Positions 36,836 to 45,376 of a stretch of DNA of 64,000 nt are shown here, piece after piece (position 1 is the stretch's first letter; the number at the start of each line of letters is the position of its first letter). The notes below the pieces were generated by a model, which saw nothing but the letters and a program-made list of their open reading frames with translations, was not told the DNA's origin and made no database searches. A program made the position numbers and the translations under genes. This DNA is from Candidatus Aquiluna sp. XM-24bin5 (lineage in GTDB: Bacteria > Actinomycetota > Actinomycetia > Actinomycetales > Microbacteriaceae). Location of the stretch: assembly GCA_003149555.1 (NCBI GenBank), contig QCWE01000001.1, positions 212,546 through 276,545 of the forward strand, read 5' to 3'.

Positions 36836-37163
36836 CCGCGTAGAGAATTGGCTCACGCTTGATCAGGCTGCTGAGCAGCTGGGAATCTCAACTTCAAAGG
36901 TCAGAAGGCTGATCGAAGAGCACGTGCTTTTTTCGGTCAAGGTTGAGAAGCAACCCATGATTCCCGCCGAGATAATTGTCGGCAACGAACCACTGAGCAG
37001 TATTCGCGGAACGATGCTGCAGCTGATGGACCTCGGTTTCACTGAGGGTGAGGCGGTCGAGTGGCTCTATGAAGAGAACGACATTCTTGGAGAGTTGCCG
37101 ATAAGGGCCCTGGTGAAAGGCCATAAAGCTCCCGTTAGAAGAGCAGCCCAAGCACTTGGCTAG
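36825..37163 (+). CDS. Rv2175c-like DNA-binding protein
   Basis: A 112-residue protein with an N-terminal winged helix (WLTLDQAAEQLGISTSKVRRLIEEHVL) and a C-terminal helical segment. In M. tuberculosis Rv2175c is a substrate of the Ser/Thr kinase PknL, encoded next to it; no kinase gene is present here. The GTG start with GGAGA upstream overlaps the DAHP synthase gene by 11 bp. The C-terminus meets the convergent prenyl synthase gene with a 4-bp overlap. Confidence 0.85.
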   Translation: MITDRVENWLTLDQAAEQLGISTSKVRRLIEEHVLFSVKVEKQPMIPAEIIVGNEPLSSIRGTMLQLMDLGFTEGEAVEWLYEENDILGELPIRALVKGHKAPVRRAAQALG

Positions 37164-38257
37164 TGCGAGCGGTTGATTACTTTCTGCGCCAGAGCGGCAA
37201 GCATCTTTCTTCCCTGATCGCTGATCTCCAGGTTCGCGAGCCCCTCAATTGCACGGTTTGAGTGCTCCTCGATTAGCCGCTCGGTTTTTTCAAGTGCTCC
37301 GGAGTCTGTAATTGTTTGACGCATGAACTCGAGCTGCTCGGAGTCAATCTCGCCACCCATGAGCAATTCGTTGAAGATTCTTGCGACCGAGGATGGGAGT
37401 GTCTCGAGCGTAAGAGCCACGAGTACGGTTCGCTTTCCCTCGCGGAGATCATCTCCTGCAGGCTTGCCGGTGACCTCAGGGTCTCCAAACACTCCGAGGA
37501 CATCGTCCCTGAGCTGAAAAGCGAGACCCAGCGGAATGCCAAATTCGCTAAGCATCTTGAGATTCCCACCTGCCGCACCTGAGAGCGCAGCTCCAATTAG
37601 CAGGGGAGCCTCAAGTGAGTATTTGGCGGTTTTGTAGAGCATGACCCTGTTTGCAATCGCGACCGCCTCAGACTGCTTACGAATTGGCGCGGCATTTTCT
37701 TCCAGCACGTCTAGGTACTGACCGGCCATGACTTCGAAGCGCATTTGGGAGAACTGAGTGCGGCAGTTGGCCTCATCCTCAGGGCTGACATCCTTCAGAG
37801 CCTGGCCAAATAGCTCGGAGCTCCAGGCCAGCATGAGATCGCCCGTGAGCACAGAACCTGCCATGCCAAATTTCTCAGGGCTTCCACTGAAGGTCTTAGT
37901 TTGGTGAAGCGATTCGAAGCGTTTGTGGATTGCGGGCTGGCCCCTGCGGGTGTCGGATTGGTCGAGAAGATCGTCGTGCACTAGGGCTGCTGCATGGAAC
38001 ATCTCAAGCGCAGCTGCTACCCCGACAATCGGAGAGTCGACAGTGAGAGAGTCCCGGGTCACCTCGGCAGGCTGGTATCCGGCCCAAGACCAGAAGCAAA
38101 AGAGCGCTCGAAAGCGCTTTCCTCCCGAAAGAAGGGATTGTGTGTAGTCAATGATTGGTTCTAGGTCACTAGAGATTTCCAAAAGCTGCTGTCTTTTGTC
38201 CTCGCAGAAGTTATCTAGCCTCTGCTGGACGAGCTCTAGCAGGAAATTTTGAGGCAC
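37160..38257 (-). CDS. Polyprenyl diphosphate synthase (IdsA-like)
   Basis: An all-alpha prenyltransferase of 365 residues. The first aspartate motif is D95-D96-L-L-D99 in ALVHDDLLDQSD and the second is QLRDDVLGVFGD near 242-253; GGKRFR at 45-50 binds the diphosphate. The product may be geranylgeranyl diphosphate for menaquinone, carotenoids or lipid carrier precursors. The GTG at 38257 is preferred over an ATG at 38386, which would read through the divergent DUF3040 gene. A TAGGCT hexamer ends 7 nt before the GTG. Confidence 0.92.
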   Translation of the reverse strand: MPQNFLLELVQQRLDNFCEDKRQQLLEISSDLEPIIDYTQSLLSGGKRFRALFCFWSWAGYQPAEVTRDSLTVDSPIVGVAAALEMFHAAALVHDDLLDQSDTRRGQPAIHKRFESLHQTKTFSGSPEKFGMAGSVLTGDLMLAWSSELFGQALKDVSPEDEANCRTQFSQMRFEVMAGQYLDVLEENAAPIRKQSEAVAIANRVMLYKTAKYSLEAPLLIGAALSGAAGGNLKMLSEFGIPLGLAFQLRDDVLGVFGDPEVTGKPAGDDLREGKRTVLVALTLETLPSSVARIFNELLMGGEIDSEQLEFMRQTITDSGALEKTERLIEEHSNRAIEGLANLEISDQGRKMLAALAQKVINRSH

Positions 38258-38264
38258 GCGGGAT

Positions 38265-38270
38265 AGCCTA
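38265..38270 (-). promoter_or_regulatory. -10 hexamer TAGGCT of the prenyl synthase gene
   Basis: On the minus strand TAGGCT ends 7 nt before GTG 38257, with no ribosome binding site, which supports that start and a leaderless mRNA. Confidence 0.5.
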
Positions 38271-38286
38271 GCGGCACTTCGCTGTT

Positions 38287-38292
38287 TACAAT
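38287..38292 (+). promoter_or_regulatory. -10 hexamer TACAAT of the DUF3040 gene
   Basis: TACAAT is close to consensus and lies 21 nt before ATG 38314, leaving room for the GGAGAG ribosome binding site. It is arranged back-to-back with the prenyl synthase promoter. Confidence 0.5.
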
Positions 38293-38313
38293 TTAGAGGG
38301 AATGGAGAGCTAA

Positions 38314-38661
38314 ATGGCACTATCCGAGCACGAACAGCGACTGCTGGAAGAGATGGAGCGCAACCTCCTGCAAGAGGACTCGTCACTCGACCAGAAGCTA
38401 AAGCGTGTCGGCACTTCCAATCGAAGTGCGGGCAAGCTAGTTGCTGGTGTCTTGACCATGATTGCGGGCATTGGGCTGCTTATCTTTGCCGTTGCAACTC
38501 AAGTCACATTCATGGGTGTCATTGCCTTCATCGTGATGGTTATTGGTCTGGTGGTTGCCTCGAGTAACTTCCGTCTTCCGGAACTTCCAAAGGCTAACTT
38601 CCAAGGCGGCGGAGGTTCTTTCTTTGAGGATCGCTGGAACAACCGCTTCAATAACGACTAA
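38314..38661 (+). CDS. DUF3040 membrane protein (Rv2169c-like)
   Basis: A 115-residue actinobacterial protein. It starts with the family signature MALSEHEQRLLEEMERNL, has two hydrophobic helices (about 43-61 and 65-83), and ends with a Gly-, Asn- and Arg-rich tail. It is found upstream of mraZ and the division cluster in many Actinobacteria. The function is unknown. GGAGAG lies 5 nt before the ATG, and a strong terminator follows. Confidence 0.9.
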   Translation: MALSEHEQRLLEEMERNLLQEDSSLDQKLKRVGTSNRSAGKLVAGVLTMIAGIGLLIFAVATQVTFMGVIAFIVMVIGLVVASSNFRLPELPKANFQGGGGSFFEDRWNNRFNND

Positions 38662-38682
38662 ACCCCTAAGTTATTCCAATTA

Positions 38683-38707
38683 CCCCCGCTCTTGGCGGGG
38701 GTTTTTT
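38683..38707 (+). terminator. terminator between DUF3040 gene and the division cluster
   Basis: A 7-bp stem CCCCCGC/GCGGGGG (38683-38689, 38695-38701) with a 5-nt loop is followed by six T residues. It isolates the mraZ promoter from upstream transcription. Confidence 0.92.
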
Positions 38708-38746
38708 CTTGCCCAAATTGTGATAAAAATGGTTGCGTTTTGCTGC

Positions 38747-38776
38747 AAAGTGGAGCAAAGTGGAGTAAAGTGGAGA
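38747..38776 (+). promoter_or_regulatory. three MraZ-box repeats
   Basis: AAAGTGGAG plus one variable base is repeated three times head to tail with a 10-bp period (38747, 38757, 38767), 24 nt before mraZ. MraZ proteins of other bacteria bind short GTGG-type direct repeats before their own operon, so autorepression is expected. Confidence 0.85.
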
Positions 38777-38799
38777 ATAGCTAAGAAAGGGGTGCGGCG

Positions 38800-39231
38800 A
38801 TGTTGCTGGGTACTCATACTCCAAAGCTTGACGACAAAGGCCGCATCATCCTTCCCGCGAAGTTTCGCGATGAGCTAGCTGCAGGGGTAGTTGTCACCAG
38901 AGGTCAAGAGCGCTGCCTCTACGTTTTCTCAAAAAATGAATTTGAGTCTGTTCACGAAAAGATTCGCCAGGCGCCTGTGACCTCGGAAGAGGCGAGGAAG
39001 TATTTGCGTCTTTTCTTGTCAGGCGCATCGGATGACACCCCGGATAAGCAGGGCAGGGTGCTCGTGCCACAACTGCTTCGTGAGTACGCGGGCCTCACCA
39101 AAGAATTAGTAATTATCGGCGTCGGCTCCAGGGCTGAGATCTGGGACGCCGCCAGCTGGCAGGACTACCTCTCAAGCAACGAAGAGAAGTTTGCTACTCA
39201 GGCGGAGGAGGTGATTCCGGGGCTCATCTAG
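38800..39231 (+). CDS. mraZ: Transcriptional regulator MraZ
   Basis: The 143 residues contain two SpoVT-AbrB-like DNA-binding halves, marked by [16 protein letters not shown] near 11-26 and [16 protein letters not shown] near 83-98. MraZ forms rings and controls the division and cell wall cluster that it heads. AAAGGGG supports the ATG. Its own binding repeats lie just upstream. Confidence 0.96.
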   Translation: MLLGTHTPKLDDKGRIILPAKFRDELAAGVVVTRGQERCLYVFSKNEFESVHEKIRQAPVTSEEARKYLRLFLSGASDDTPDKQGRVLVPQLLREYAGLTKELVIIGVGSRAEIWDAASWQDYLSSNEEKFATQAEEVIPGLI

Positions 39232-39345
39232 CCCTGCACTTTGGTCTCTGGCCGAGCCCGGCTTTCTTCCCCTAAGTCGGACCCCGTGAAAACCAAGCTC
39301 ATGGATTCGGACAGGGACCAAAGGGTAGGGATAGCCCAAGAAGCT

Positions 39346-40308
39346 ATGGAAAACCTTTCCTCAGAACTTCACCGCCCAGTAATGCTGGAGCGCTGCCTGG
39401 AGCTACTCCGCACGGGACTCGCTGGAGAAGCACCGGTAGTGGTTGATGCAACTCTGGGACTTGGTGGTCACACTGAGGCAATCCTTGGCTCCTTTGAGAA
39501 CGTCAAGGTAATTGGCCTAGACAGAGACCCGGTTGCTCTGAAGCTCGCTACCGAGAGGCTGGAGGGGTTTGGCGAGCGATTCACTCCGGTTCTCGCTGTC
39601 TATGACGAGTTCGATGAAGTGCTCGAGGAGCTTGGAGTCGACAGCATTGACGGAGCACTTTTTGACCTCGGCGTAAGTTCCATGCAGCTTGATCAGCGAG
39701 AACGCGGCTTCGCCTATGCACAGGACGCTCCTCTTGACATGCGCATGAATCAAAGCGCGGGCAAGAGCGCGGCGGAGCTGTTGGCTGAGTTGGATGTTGA
39801 CGAGCTGACCAAGATTTTCCGTGAATACGGTGAGGAGCGCTTCGCGTTTCCAATAGCGAAGAAGATTGTGGCTCAGCGCCAAGTGCAACCCATCACCACC
39901 AGCAACCAGCTGAACGAAATCGTAGAGGCGGTCGTTCCCAAGGCACCTGGCAAACAGTCGGGACACCCCGCAAAGCGCGTTTACCAAGCACTAAGAATTG
40001 CTGTCAACGACGAGCTGGAGGTGCTGGCGCGGGCCTTGCCCCAGGCAATTGCAGCCCTAAGGCCAGGCGCCGCAATCGTTGTCATGTCTTACCACTCACT
40101 TGAGGATCAAATCACCAAGGATTCCCTTCGTAAGGCGGCAACCAGTACCAGCCCAATTGAGCTTCCCGTTGAACTCCCTGGCACAGGCCCAACCCTAAAC
40201 ATCGTCACCAAGGGTGTTGAGAGGGCAGGGGAAACAGAGCTTTCCAACAACCCAAGAGCTGCTTCAGCAAGGCTGCGAGCTGCCGTCAAACTGGAGGTAG
40301 CGGCATGA
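39346..40308 (+). CDS. rsmH: 16S rRNA m4C1402 methyltransferase
   Basis: RsmH methylates C1402 in the ribosomal P site. The 320 residues (from ATG 39346) open with HRPVMLERCLELL, then DATLGLGGHTEAIL, the SAM site, and MSYHSLEDQ near the end. The frame is open back to 39241, so GTG 39286 or ATG 39301 are other possible starts; 39346 gives the normal family length and opening. It follows mraZ as in most bacteria. Confidence 0.93.
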   Translation: MENLSSELHRPVMLERCLELLRTGLAGEAPVVVDATLGLGGHTEAILGSFENVKVIGLDRDPVALKLATERLEGFGERFTPVLAVYDEFDEVLEELGVDSIDGALFDLGVSSMQLDQRERGFAYAQDAPLDMRMNQSAGKSAAELLAELDVDELTKIFREYGEERFAFPIAKKIVAQRQVQPITTSNQLNEIVEAVVPKAPGKQSGHPAKRVYQALRIAVNDELEVLARALPQAIAALRPGAAIVVMSYHSLEDQITKDSLRKAATSTSPIELPVELPGTGPTLNIVTKGVERAGETELSNNPRAASARLRAAVKLEVAA

Positions 40309-40823
40309 GGGTAATGATGCTGAGCGAGCAGGACGCAAAGAAACTCAGGCCAAGTGTCGTAGCCGGATTGATCTTCGTGCTTGGAATCGTCCTTGTTTAC
40401 GGCGTGCAGCTCTCACTCAACATGGTGCTCACCCAAGACGCCTACAAGCTCTCTCAGCTAAAGGCCGACAAGAGGCATCTGGCAACAGAAGTGCAGATCA
40501 TTCAAGAGGAGGTTGATTCCCTCGCATCTCCGCAAAATCTTGCGGATGCAGCCAACCGTCTTGGCATGGTTGCTAACCCGGCCTCGGTGCTTTTGGATAT
40601 TCGCTCGGATCGAGTCTTTGGCGATCCCGTGCCCGCTGATCCGGATGAAACGGCGGTTGCTAGCGCCAATATGGTGGCCAACAGCGCCCTAGGCACCGTC
40701 TCGGAATTCAGTCCGAGCACCATCGCGGCAAGTGGCTTCGATATGAGTGTTGAAATCGTCTCAGACATAGGTTCGGCTCTAGCTTTGGAGACAGGACTAA
40801 TTCCGGCATCTCCGACCAGGTAG
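40305..40823 (+). CDS. FtsL/DivIC-like division protein
   Basis: A 172-residue single-pass membrane protein. A cytoplasmic stretch (1-17) is followed by a transmembrane helix (about 18-40), then a coiled coil (about 45-80, KADKRHLATEVQIIQEEVDSL) and the LADAANRLGMV segment common to FtsL proteins. A further 85 residues rich in Ala, Ser, Asp and Val have no clear fold. The place between rsmH and ftsI is that of ftsL. It overlaps rsmH by 4 nt. Confidence 0.85.
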   Translation: MRVMMLSEQDAKKLRPSVVAGLIFVLGIVLVYGVQLSLNMVLTQDAYKLSQLKADKRHLATEVQIIQEEVDSLASPQNLADAANRLGMVANPASVLLDIRSDRVFGDPVPADPDETAVASANMVANSALGTVSEFSPSTIAASGFDMSVEIVSDIGSALALETGLIPASPTR

Positions 40824-40828
40824 GCAAT

Positions 40829-42601
40829 ATGGGCACTCACGCTAAATTGACCTCCCGTCTCACAGCATTTGTGCTCTTACTTTTCGTTCTCGTTGGCGCC
40901 CTGGGTTGGCGCCTCGTTGATTTTCAGGTGGTTCGTGCCGAGGAGATACAGGCCAAGTCTCTAGAGAGGCGAAGTGTCACTCAGACCCTGACGGCGCTCC
41001 GAGGCGACATCCTAGATAGCAGCGGTCAGGTACTCGCTAGAACCGTTTTTCGCTATGACGTAAATGCTGCCCCCAAAAATGTAGGTCCGGTATTTCGGGC
41101 CGAAGATGGAATAGTCGTAGAGCACTCGGTCGAGGCAATTGCGATGGAGCTGGCCCCGCTACTTGGCCTAAGTCTTGAAGAGCTGCTACCTCGCCTGGAG
41201 GGCGACAGCGAGTATGCCAATCTTGCCAAAGCGGTTGATGCGGCGACCTACAACGCCATTCGGGATCTAAAGGTTCCTTGGATCTATTTTGATCAGTTTG
41301 CCGACAGGCTCTATCCCAACGGCGCAGTTGCAGGGAACCTGATTGGTTTTGTGGGCAGCGATGGCACCCCCCTCGCTGGCCTTGAGCGCCAGTACAACAC
41401 CTGCCTAGCTGGCGTTGATGGACAAGAGACCTTCGAGCGCTCTGCTGAAGGGGTAAGAATTCCCACCTCAAACGTTGTCACCCAGCCAACGCAGGATGGT
41501 GGCGATCTGAACTTGACCATAGATGCCAACCTGCAGTTTTTTGCGCAACAGGTACTAGCCGACACAGTCGCAGAACTCAACGCCGACTGGGCCAGCGCAA
41601 TTGTGATTGAGGTCGAAACCGGGAGAATACTTGCCGCCGCTGAGGCACCAACGGTAGACCCGAATGATCCCGCTGCCTCGGATACGGAAAACCGCGGTAG
41701 CAAGATCATGCAGTTTGCTTTTGAGCCCGGCTCCATCATGAAGTCGGTCTCAACTGCGATGGTTCTTGATTCCGGAGCGTCAGATGAGTTTGAAACCAAG
41801 AGTGCCCCAGACCGCCTGCAACTTGACTACGGAGAGTCAATCAAGGACAGCTTTGACCATGATGAGTTTGAGCTAAGTCTTGCGGGTGTTCTTCGCTACA
41901 GCTCAAACACCGGTATCTATGCCTTTGGTATGGAGGTGGATGAGGAGGAGCGTTTTGGTTACCTTCAGGACTTTGGGTTTGGCACAACCAGCGGTTTGAA
42001 TTTTGAAGGTGAGAGCTCCGGAATTTTGCGGCCCTATGAGGACTGGCAGTACGCGGACAAGTACACGCACCTTTTTGGTCAGGGCGTATCGGTAACGGCA
42101 CTCCAGATGGGATTCGCCTACCAAACAATTGCTAACGGAGGAGTCCGCCTCGATCCTGTGCTGGTGGATAGCTGCACTGCACCGGATGGCCAGGTGTTGT
42201 ACCAGCCTGATCAGCAGGGTTATCGGGTTATCTCCGAGGCAAACGCTGATCTGAACCTGGAGCTCATGGAAAAGGTGGTTGAGTTCGGAGGTGTTGGAAA
42301 GACTGCCGCGATTGAGGGCTACCGAGTCGCCGGCAAGACCGGAACCGCACAGATTCGAGAGGGCGATGGCTATGGTGACCGCTACGCAATTTCTTTCTAC
42401 GGCGTCGCCCCGGTTGAAAACCCCAAGTTTGTTGTTGGGGTGACTATCTATCGTCCCGAGGGAGTGAGCAACTCAGCTAAGGCCACCCCTCCCTTCAAGG
42501 CGATCATGCAGCAGGCTCTGAAGCACTACAGAGTCCCACCATCGACTACGACCTCTCGCGAGAACATCCCCTCCAACCGTTACGGTGAGCCCGGTGCCTA
42601 G
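40829..42601 (+). CDS. ftsI: Septal peptidoglycan transpeptidase FtsI (PBP3-like)
   Basis: A class B penicillin-binding protein of 590 residues that cross-links septal peptidoglycan together with FtsW. One N-terminal membrane helix (about 7-27) is followed by the pedestal domain with RGDILDSSGQVLART, and the transpeptidase domain with S302-I-M-K, the SSN motif near 357-359 and K503-T-G. The length and order are normal. It overlaps murE by 17 bp. Confidence 0.96.
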   Translation: MGTHAKLTSRLTAFVLLLFVLVGALGWRLVDFQVVRAEEIQAKSLERRSVTQTLTALRGDILDSSGQVLARTVFRYDVNAAPKNVGPVFRAEDGIVVEHSVEAIAMELAPLLGLSLEELLPRLEGDSEYANLAKAVDAATYNAIRDLKVPWIYFDQFADRLYPNGAVAGNLIGFVGSDGTPLAGLERQYNTCLAGVDGQETFERSAEGVRIPTSNVVTQPTQDGGDLNLTIDANLQFFAQQVLADTVAELNADWASAIVIEVETGRILAAAEAPTVDPNDPAASDTENRGSKIMQFAFEPGSIMKSVSTAMVLDSGASDEFETKSAPDRLQLDYGESIKDSFDHDEFELSLAGVLRYSSNTGIYAFGMEVDEEERFGYLQDFGFGTTSGLNFEGESSGILRPYEDWQYADKYTHLFGQGVSVTALQMGFAYQTIANGGVRLDPVLVDSCTAPDGQVLYQPDQQGYRVISEANADLNLELMEKVVEFGGVGKTAAIEGYRVAGKTGTAQIREGDGYGDRYAISFYGVAPVENPKFVVGVTIYRPEGVSNSAKATPPFKAIMQQALKHYRVPPSTTTSRENIPSNRYGEPGA

Positions 42602-43991
42602 CCTTGGCGAGCTCGCCGCAAAATTTGGAGGCAGGGTCAGCGATGGTGCTGAAACTGTTCCATCGGGCGTTGCGATTGGCTCAAACCACATAGAACCCGG
42701 CTATTTATTCATTGCGGCCCAGGGCGCGAGAGTTCATGGGATTGATTTTTTGGATGATGCGATTGCGCGAGGTGCGAGTGCAGTCCTCACCAATCGTGAG
42801 GCCAAGTATCCGGTCCCGTCTCTCATCCATCCCGACCCTAGGTCCATAGCCGGGCTAGTCGCGGGAGAGATTTACGCAACCTCAAAGGTTTCGCTAATCG
42901 GAATCACAGGCACAAATGGCAAGACTTCTACAGCGTTTTATCTCCAACGGCTGCTTTCGAATTTGGGGCAGGATTCAGGCCTAATCACGAGCCATCAGCA
43001 ATTTGCAGGCGACGAGGTCTTTGATAGTGAACTTACGACCCCAGAGGCTCCAAGGCTGCATCAGCTCATTCACAAAATGTCCCAAGCCGGCCAGAAAGGC
43101 GCGGTGATTGAGGTCTCAGCACAAGCTCTGACGCGCGATCGAGTTCAGGGACTGAGATTCAAAGTTGCCGGCTTTACAAACCTTTCGAGAGACCATCTTG
43201 ATGACTACGAGACTATGGATGCCTACCTAGCTGCCAAAGAGCAGCTATTTACAAGCAGACTGAGCGATATGGCAGTCATCGGCTGCGAGGACGACTGGGG
43301 GAGAAGCCTCTATGGCCGCATCGAAATACCCAAAGTCGGCATTGGGAAAGGGCTTGATTACGAACTGGAGCTTCGAACTCGAGGCTTCAAAGTCTCTGGG
43401 AAGGCAGAGCTCGAGGCGAATCTTGACATAGCCGGACCGATGGCAAAGAACCTTGCCCTGGCAGCGGTGATGGCCATTGAGAGCGGCTTTGAGCCAGCGA
43501 AAGTTGAAGCTGCCCTGCACAAAATTGACCTGCAAGTACCCGGGCGGCTTGAGCCGGCTGTGGAGGGCTCAAATGTTTATGTTGACTATGCCCACACCCC
43601 GGCAGGAGTCGAGGCGAGCGTCCAGCATCTGCTCGCTAAGCACGGGGAGCTTGTTGTGGTGCTGGGTGCATCAGGTAATCGGGATCAGGGCAAGCGCTCT
43701 GAGATGGCGAGGGCCTGCCGAGGTGTCACAAAGCTTTTCGTTACAGACCAGCACCCTCGAGATGAGGATCCGGCTCTAATTAGGCAACAGCTACTGGTAA
43801 GTGCCGAGGAGGCAGAGGTTGATGCCACCGAGGTGCAAGACCCGGCTCGGGCAATCTCAGCTGCAGTTCAATTTGCCGCGGGCAGGGCCGTATTGTGGTG
43901 CGGCCCGGGAGCGCTCAAATACAGGGAGATCGCGGGAGTGAAAGAGCCATTTGATGCGAGGAAGCTTGCGCGGGAGGCTCTAGAGCAATGA
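42585..43991 (+). CDS. murE: UDP-MurNAc-tripeptide synthetase (MurE) lacking the DNPR motif
   Basis: MurE adds the third amino acid to UDP-MurNAc-L-Ala-D-Glu. The 468 residues have the P-loop GITGTNGKTST near 106-116 and the family body and C-terminal domains. The specificity motif, DNPR in diaminopimelate enzymes, reads D388-Q-H-P-R392 here, with Asn replaced by His. Microbacteriaceae have B-type peptidoglycan with other residues at position 3, which fits the change. The real substrate cannot be told. GTG 42594 is an alternative start. Confidence 0.93.
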   Translation: MSPVPSLGELAAKFGGRVSDGAETVPSGVAIGSNHIEPGYLFIAAQGARVHGIDFLDDAIARGASAVLTNREAKYPVPSLIHPDPRSIAGLVAGEIYATSKVSLIGITGTNGKTSTAFYLQRLLSNLGQDSGLITSHQQFAGDEVFDSELTTPEAPRLHQLIHKMSQAGQKGAVIEVSAQALTRDRVQGLRFKVAGFTNLSRDHLDDYETMDAYLAAKEQLFTSRLSDMAVIGCEDDWGRSLYGRIEIPKVGIGKGLDYELELRTRGFKVSGKAELEANLDIAGPMAKNLALAAVMAIESGFEPAKVEAALHKIDLQVPGRLEPAVEGSNVYVDYAHTPAGVEASVQHLLAKHGELVVVLGASGNRDQGKRSEMARACRGVTKLFVTDQHPRDEDPALIRQQLLVSAEEAEVDATEVQDPARAISAAVQFAAGRAVLWCGPGALKYREIAGVKEPFDARKLAREALEQ

Positions 43992-45376
43992 TTAGCTTGA
44001 CACTTGAGCAAATTGCGGAGGCGGTCTCCGGAGAGATATACCGCGGCAAACCAGAGACTGTTGTGTCTGGCGGATGCGATACAGATTCAAGAAAGATAGA
44101 GAGCGGGGGGATCTTCTTCGCAAAGCTTGGCGAGAGCGAAGATGGGCACAAATATTTAGTTGATGCGGCGCTCTCTGGAGCGGCACTGGCAGTGGTTTCA
44201 ACGCCCAGGGAAGATGTTGAGATAGCTCAGATTGTTGTCGCCGACACGGTTGTGGCCCTCAGCAAGTTGGCAGAGCGAGTTCTCCAAGATGTTCGCGACA
44301 AAGGTCAGCTGAGAGTTGTTGGCATCACCGGAAGTAACGGCAAGACCTCCACAAAAAACATGCTCGGAGCAATCTTGGAGCCCAAGGGGGAGACGGTTGT
44401 GCCGGTGGCCTCCTATAACAATCAGGTTGGGCTACCTCTGACAGTTCTTCGTATCACAGAGCAAACCAAGTACCTGGTCCTTGAGCTTGGCGCCGCTGGT
44501 CCCGGTTCCATCGAGAGGCTCGCGAGCTGGACCAAGCCAGATATTGGAGTGCAGCTGAAGGTCGGAATGGCCCACGCCGGGGAGTTTGGCGGTATTGAGG
44601 TCACGGAGAAGATAAAGGCTGAGATGATGCCATTTATCCAAAACGCGGCAGTTCTGAATTTTGATGACCCCCGAGTTCGAGGCTTTGAATTTTCAGGGAA
44701 GAGAGTCGGATTCGGACTGAGTCAGGACGCACAGGTAAGAATCCTGAGCACAACCCTCAGCCTCGAAGGCACCCTTGTCTCGGTTCAGATAGGGGATGGT
44801 GAGCCCTTCGAGGTGCAGCTGAAGATACTTGGTGAACACCACGCAATGAACTTTGCAGCCGCCATTGCAACCGCGATTGAGCTTGGGATTGATCCTCTAG
44901 AGGCAGCCGCAGCGGTGGCGCAGCTGGATGCTCCAGAGCGCTGGCGAATGCAGTTATTGAGGGCGAAAGATGGCTACTCGGTGATAAACGATGCCTACAA
45001 CGCATCGCCAGAGTCCATGCGCTCAGCATTGCAGTCACTTGCGGTTCTAGGTCGTCAGGGCAGTCGAACGGTCGCGGTGCTTGGCTATATGGCGGAGCTG
45101 GGGGAGTACTCCGCCCAAGAGCACGATGCAATAGGCAGGCTCGTCGTCAGGCTCAATATCGACCAGCTCTTTGTAATCGGTGAGGAAGCCAAGCTCATTC
45201 ACATGGGGGCCATGCAGGAGGGAAGCTGGGATGGCGAGAGTGAATTCATTGACTCAATAAGCGAGGCTTTTGAGGTTATCCGTGAAAAGCTATTGCCTGG
45301 CGATGTGGTGTTGGTGAAATCGAGTAACGTCGCTGGGCTTAGGTTCCTCGGTGATGATTTGGCGGGTGTGAAGTGA
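43988..45376 (+). CDS. murF: UDP-MurNAc-tripeptide:D-Ala-D-Ala ligase
   Basis: MurF adds D-Ala-D-Ala to complete the cytoplasmic stem peptide. The 462 residues have the P-loop [11 protein letters not shown] near 115-125, [13 protein letters not shown], and [16 protein letters not shown] near 336-351, all typical. It overlaps murE by 4 nt (ATGA) and mraY by 4 nt. Confidence 0.96.
   Translation: MISLTLEQIAEAVSGEIYRGKPETVVSGGCDTDSRKIESGGIFFAKLGESEDGHKYLVDAALSGAALAVVSTPREDVEIAQIVVADTVVALSKLAERVLQDVRDKGQLRVVGITGSNGKTSTKNMLGAILEPKGETVVPVASYNNQVGLPLTVLRITEQTKYLVLELGAAGPGSIERLASWTKPDIGVQLKVGMAHAGEFGGIEVTEKIKAEMMPFIQNAAVLNFDDPRVRGFEFSGKRVGFGLSQDAQVRILSTTLSLEGTLVSVQIGDGEPFEVQLKILGEHHAMNFAAAIATAIELGIDPLEAAAAVAQLDAPERWRMQLLRAKDGYSVINDAYNASPESMRSALQSLAVLGRQGSRTVAVLGYMAELGEYSAQEHDAIGRLVVRLNIDQLFVIGEEAKLIHMGAMQEGSWDGESEFIDSISEAFEVIREKLLPGDVVLVKSSNVAGLRFLGDDLAGVK

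Noticed and set aside
38258..38386. 43-residue N-terminal extension of the prenyl synthase
   Set aside because: It reads across the divergent DUF3040 promoter and gene start and has no family similarity; GTG 38257 with a -10 box 7 nt upstream is better.
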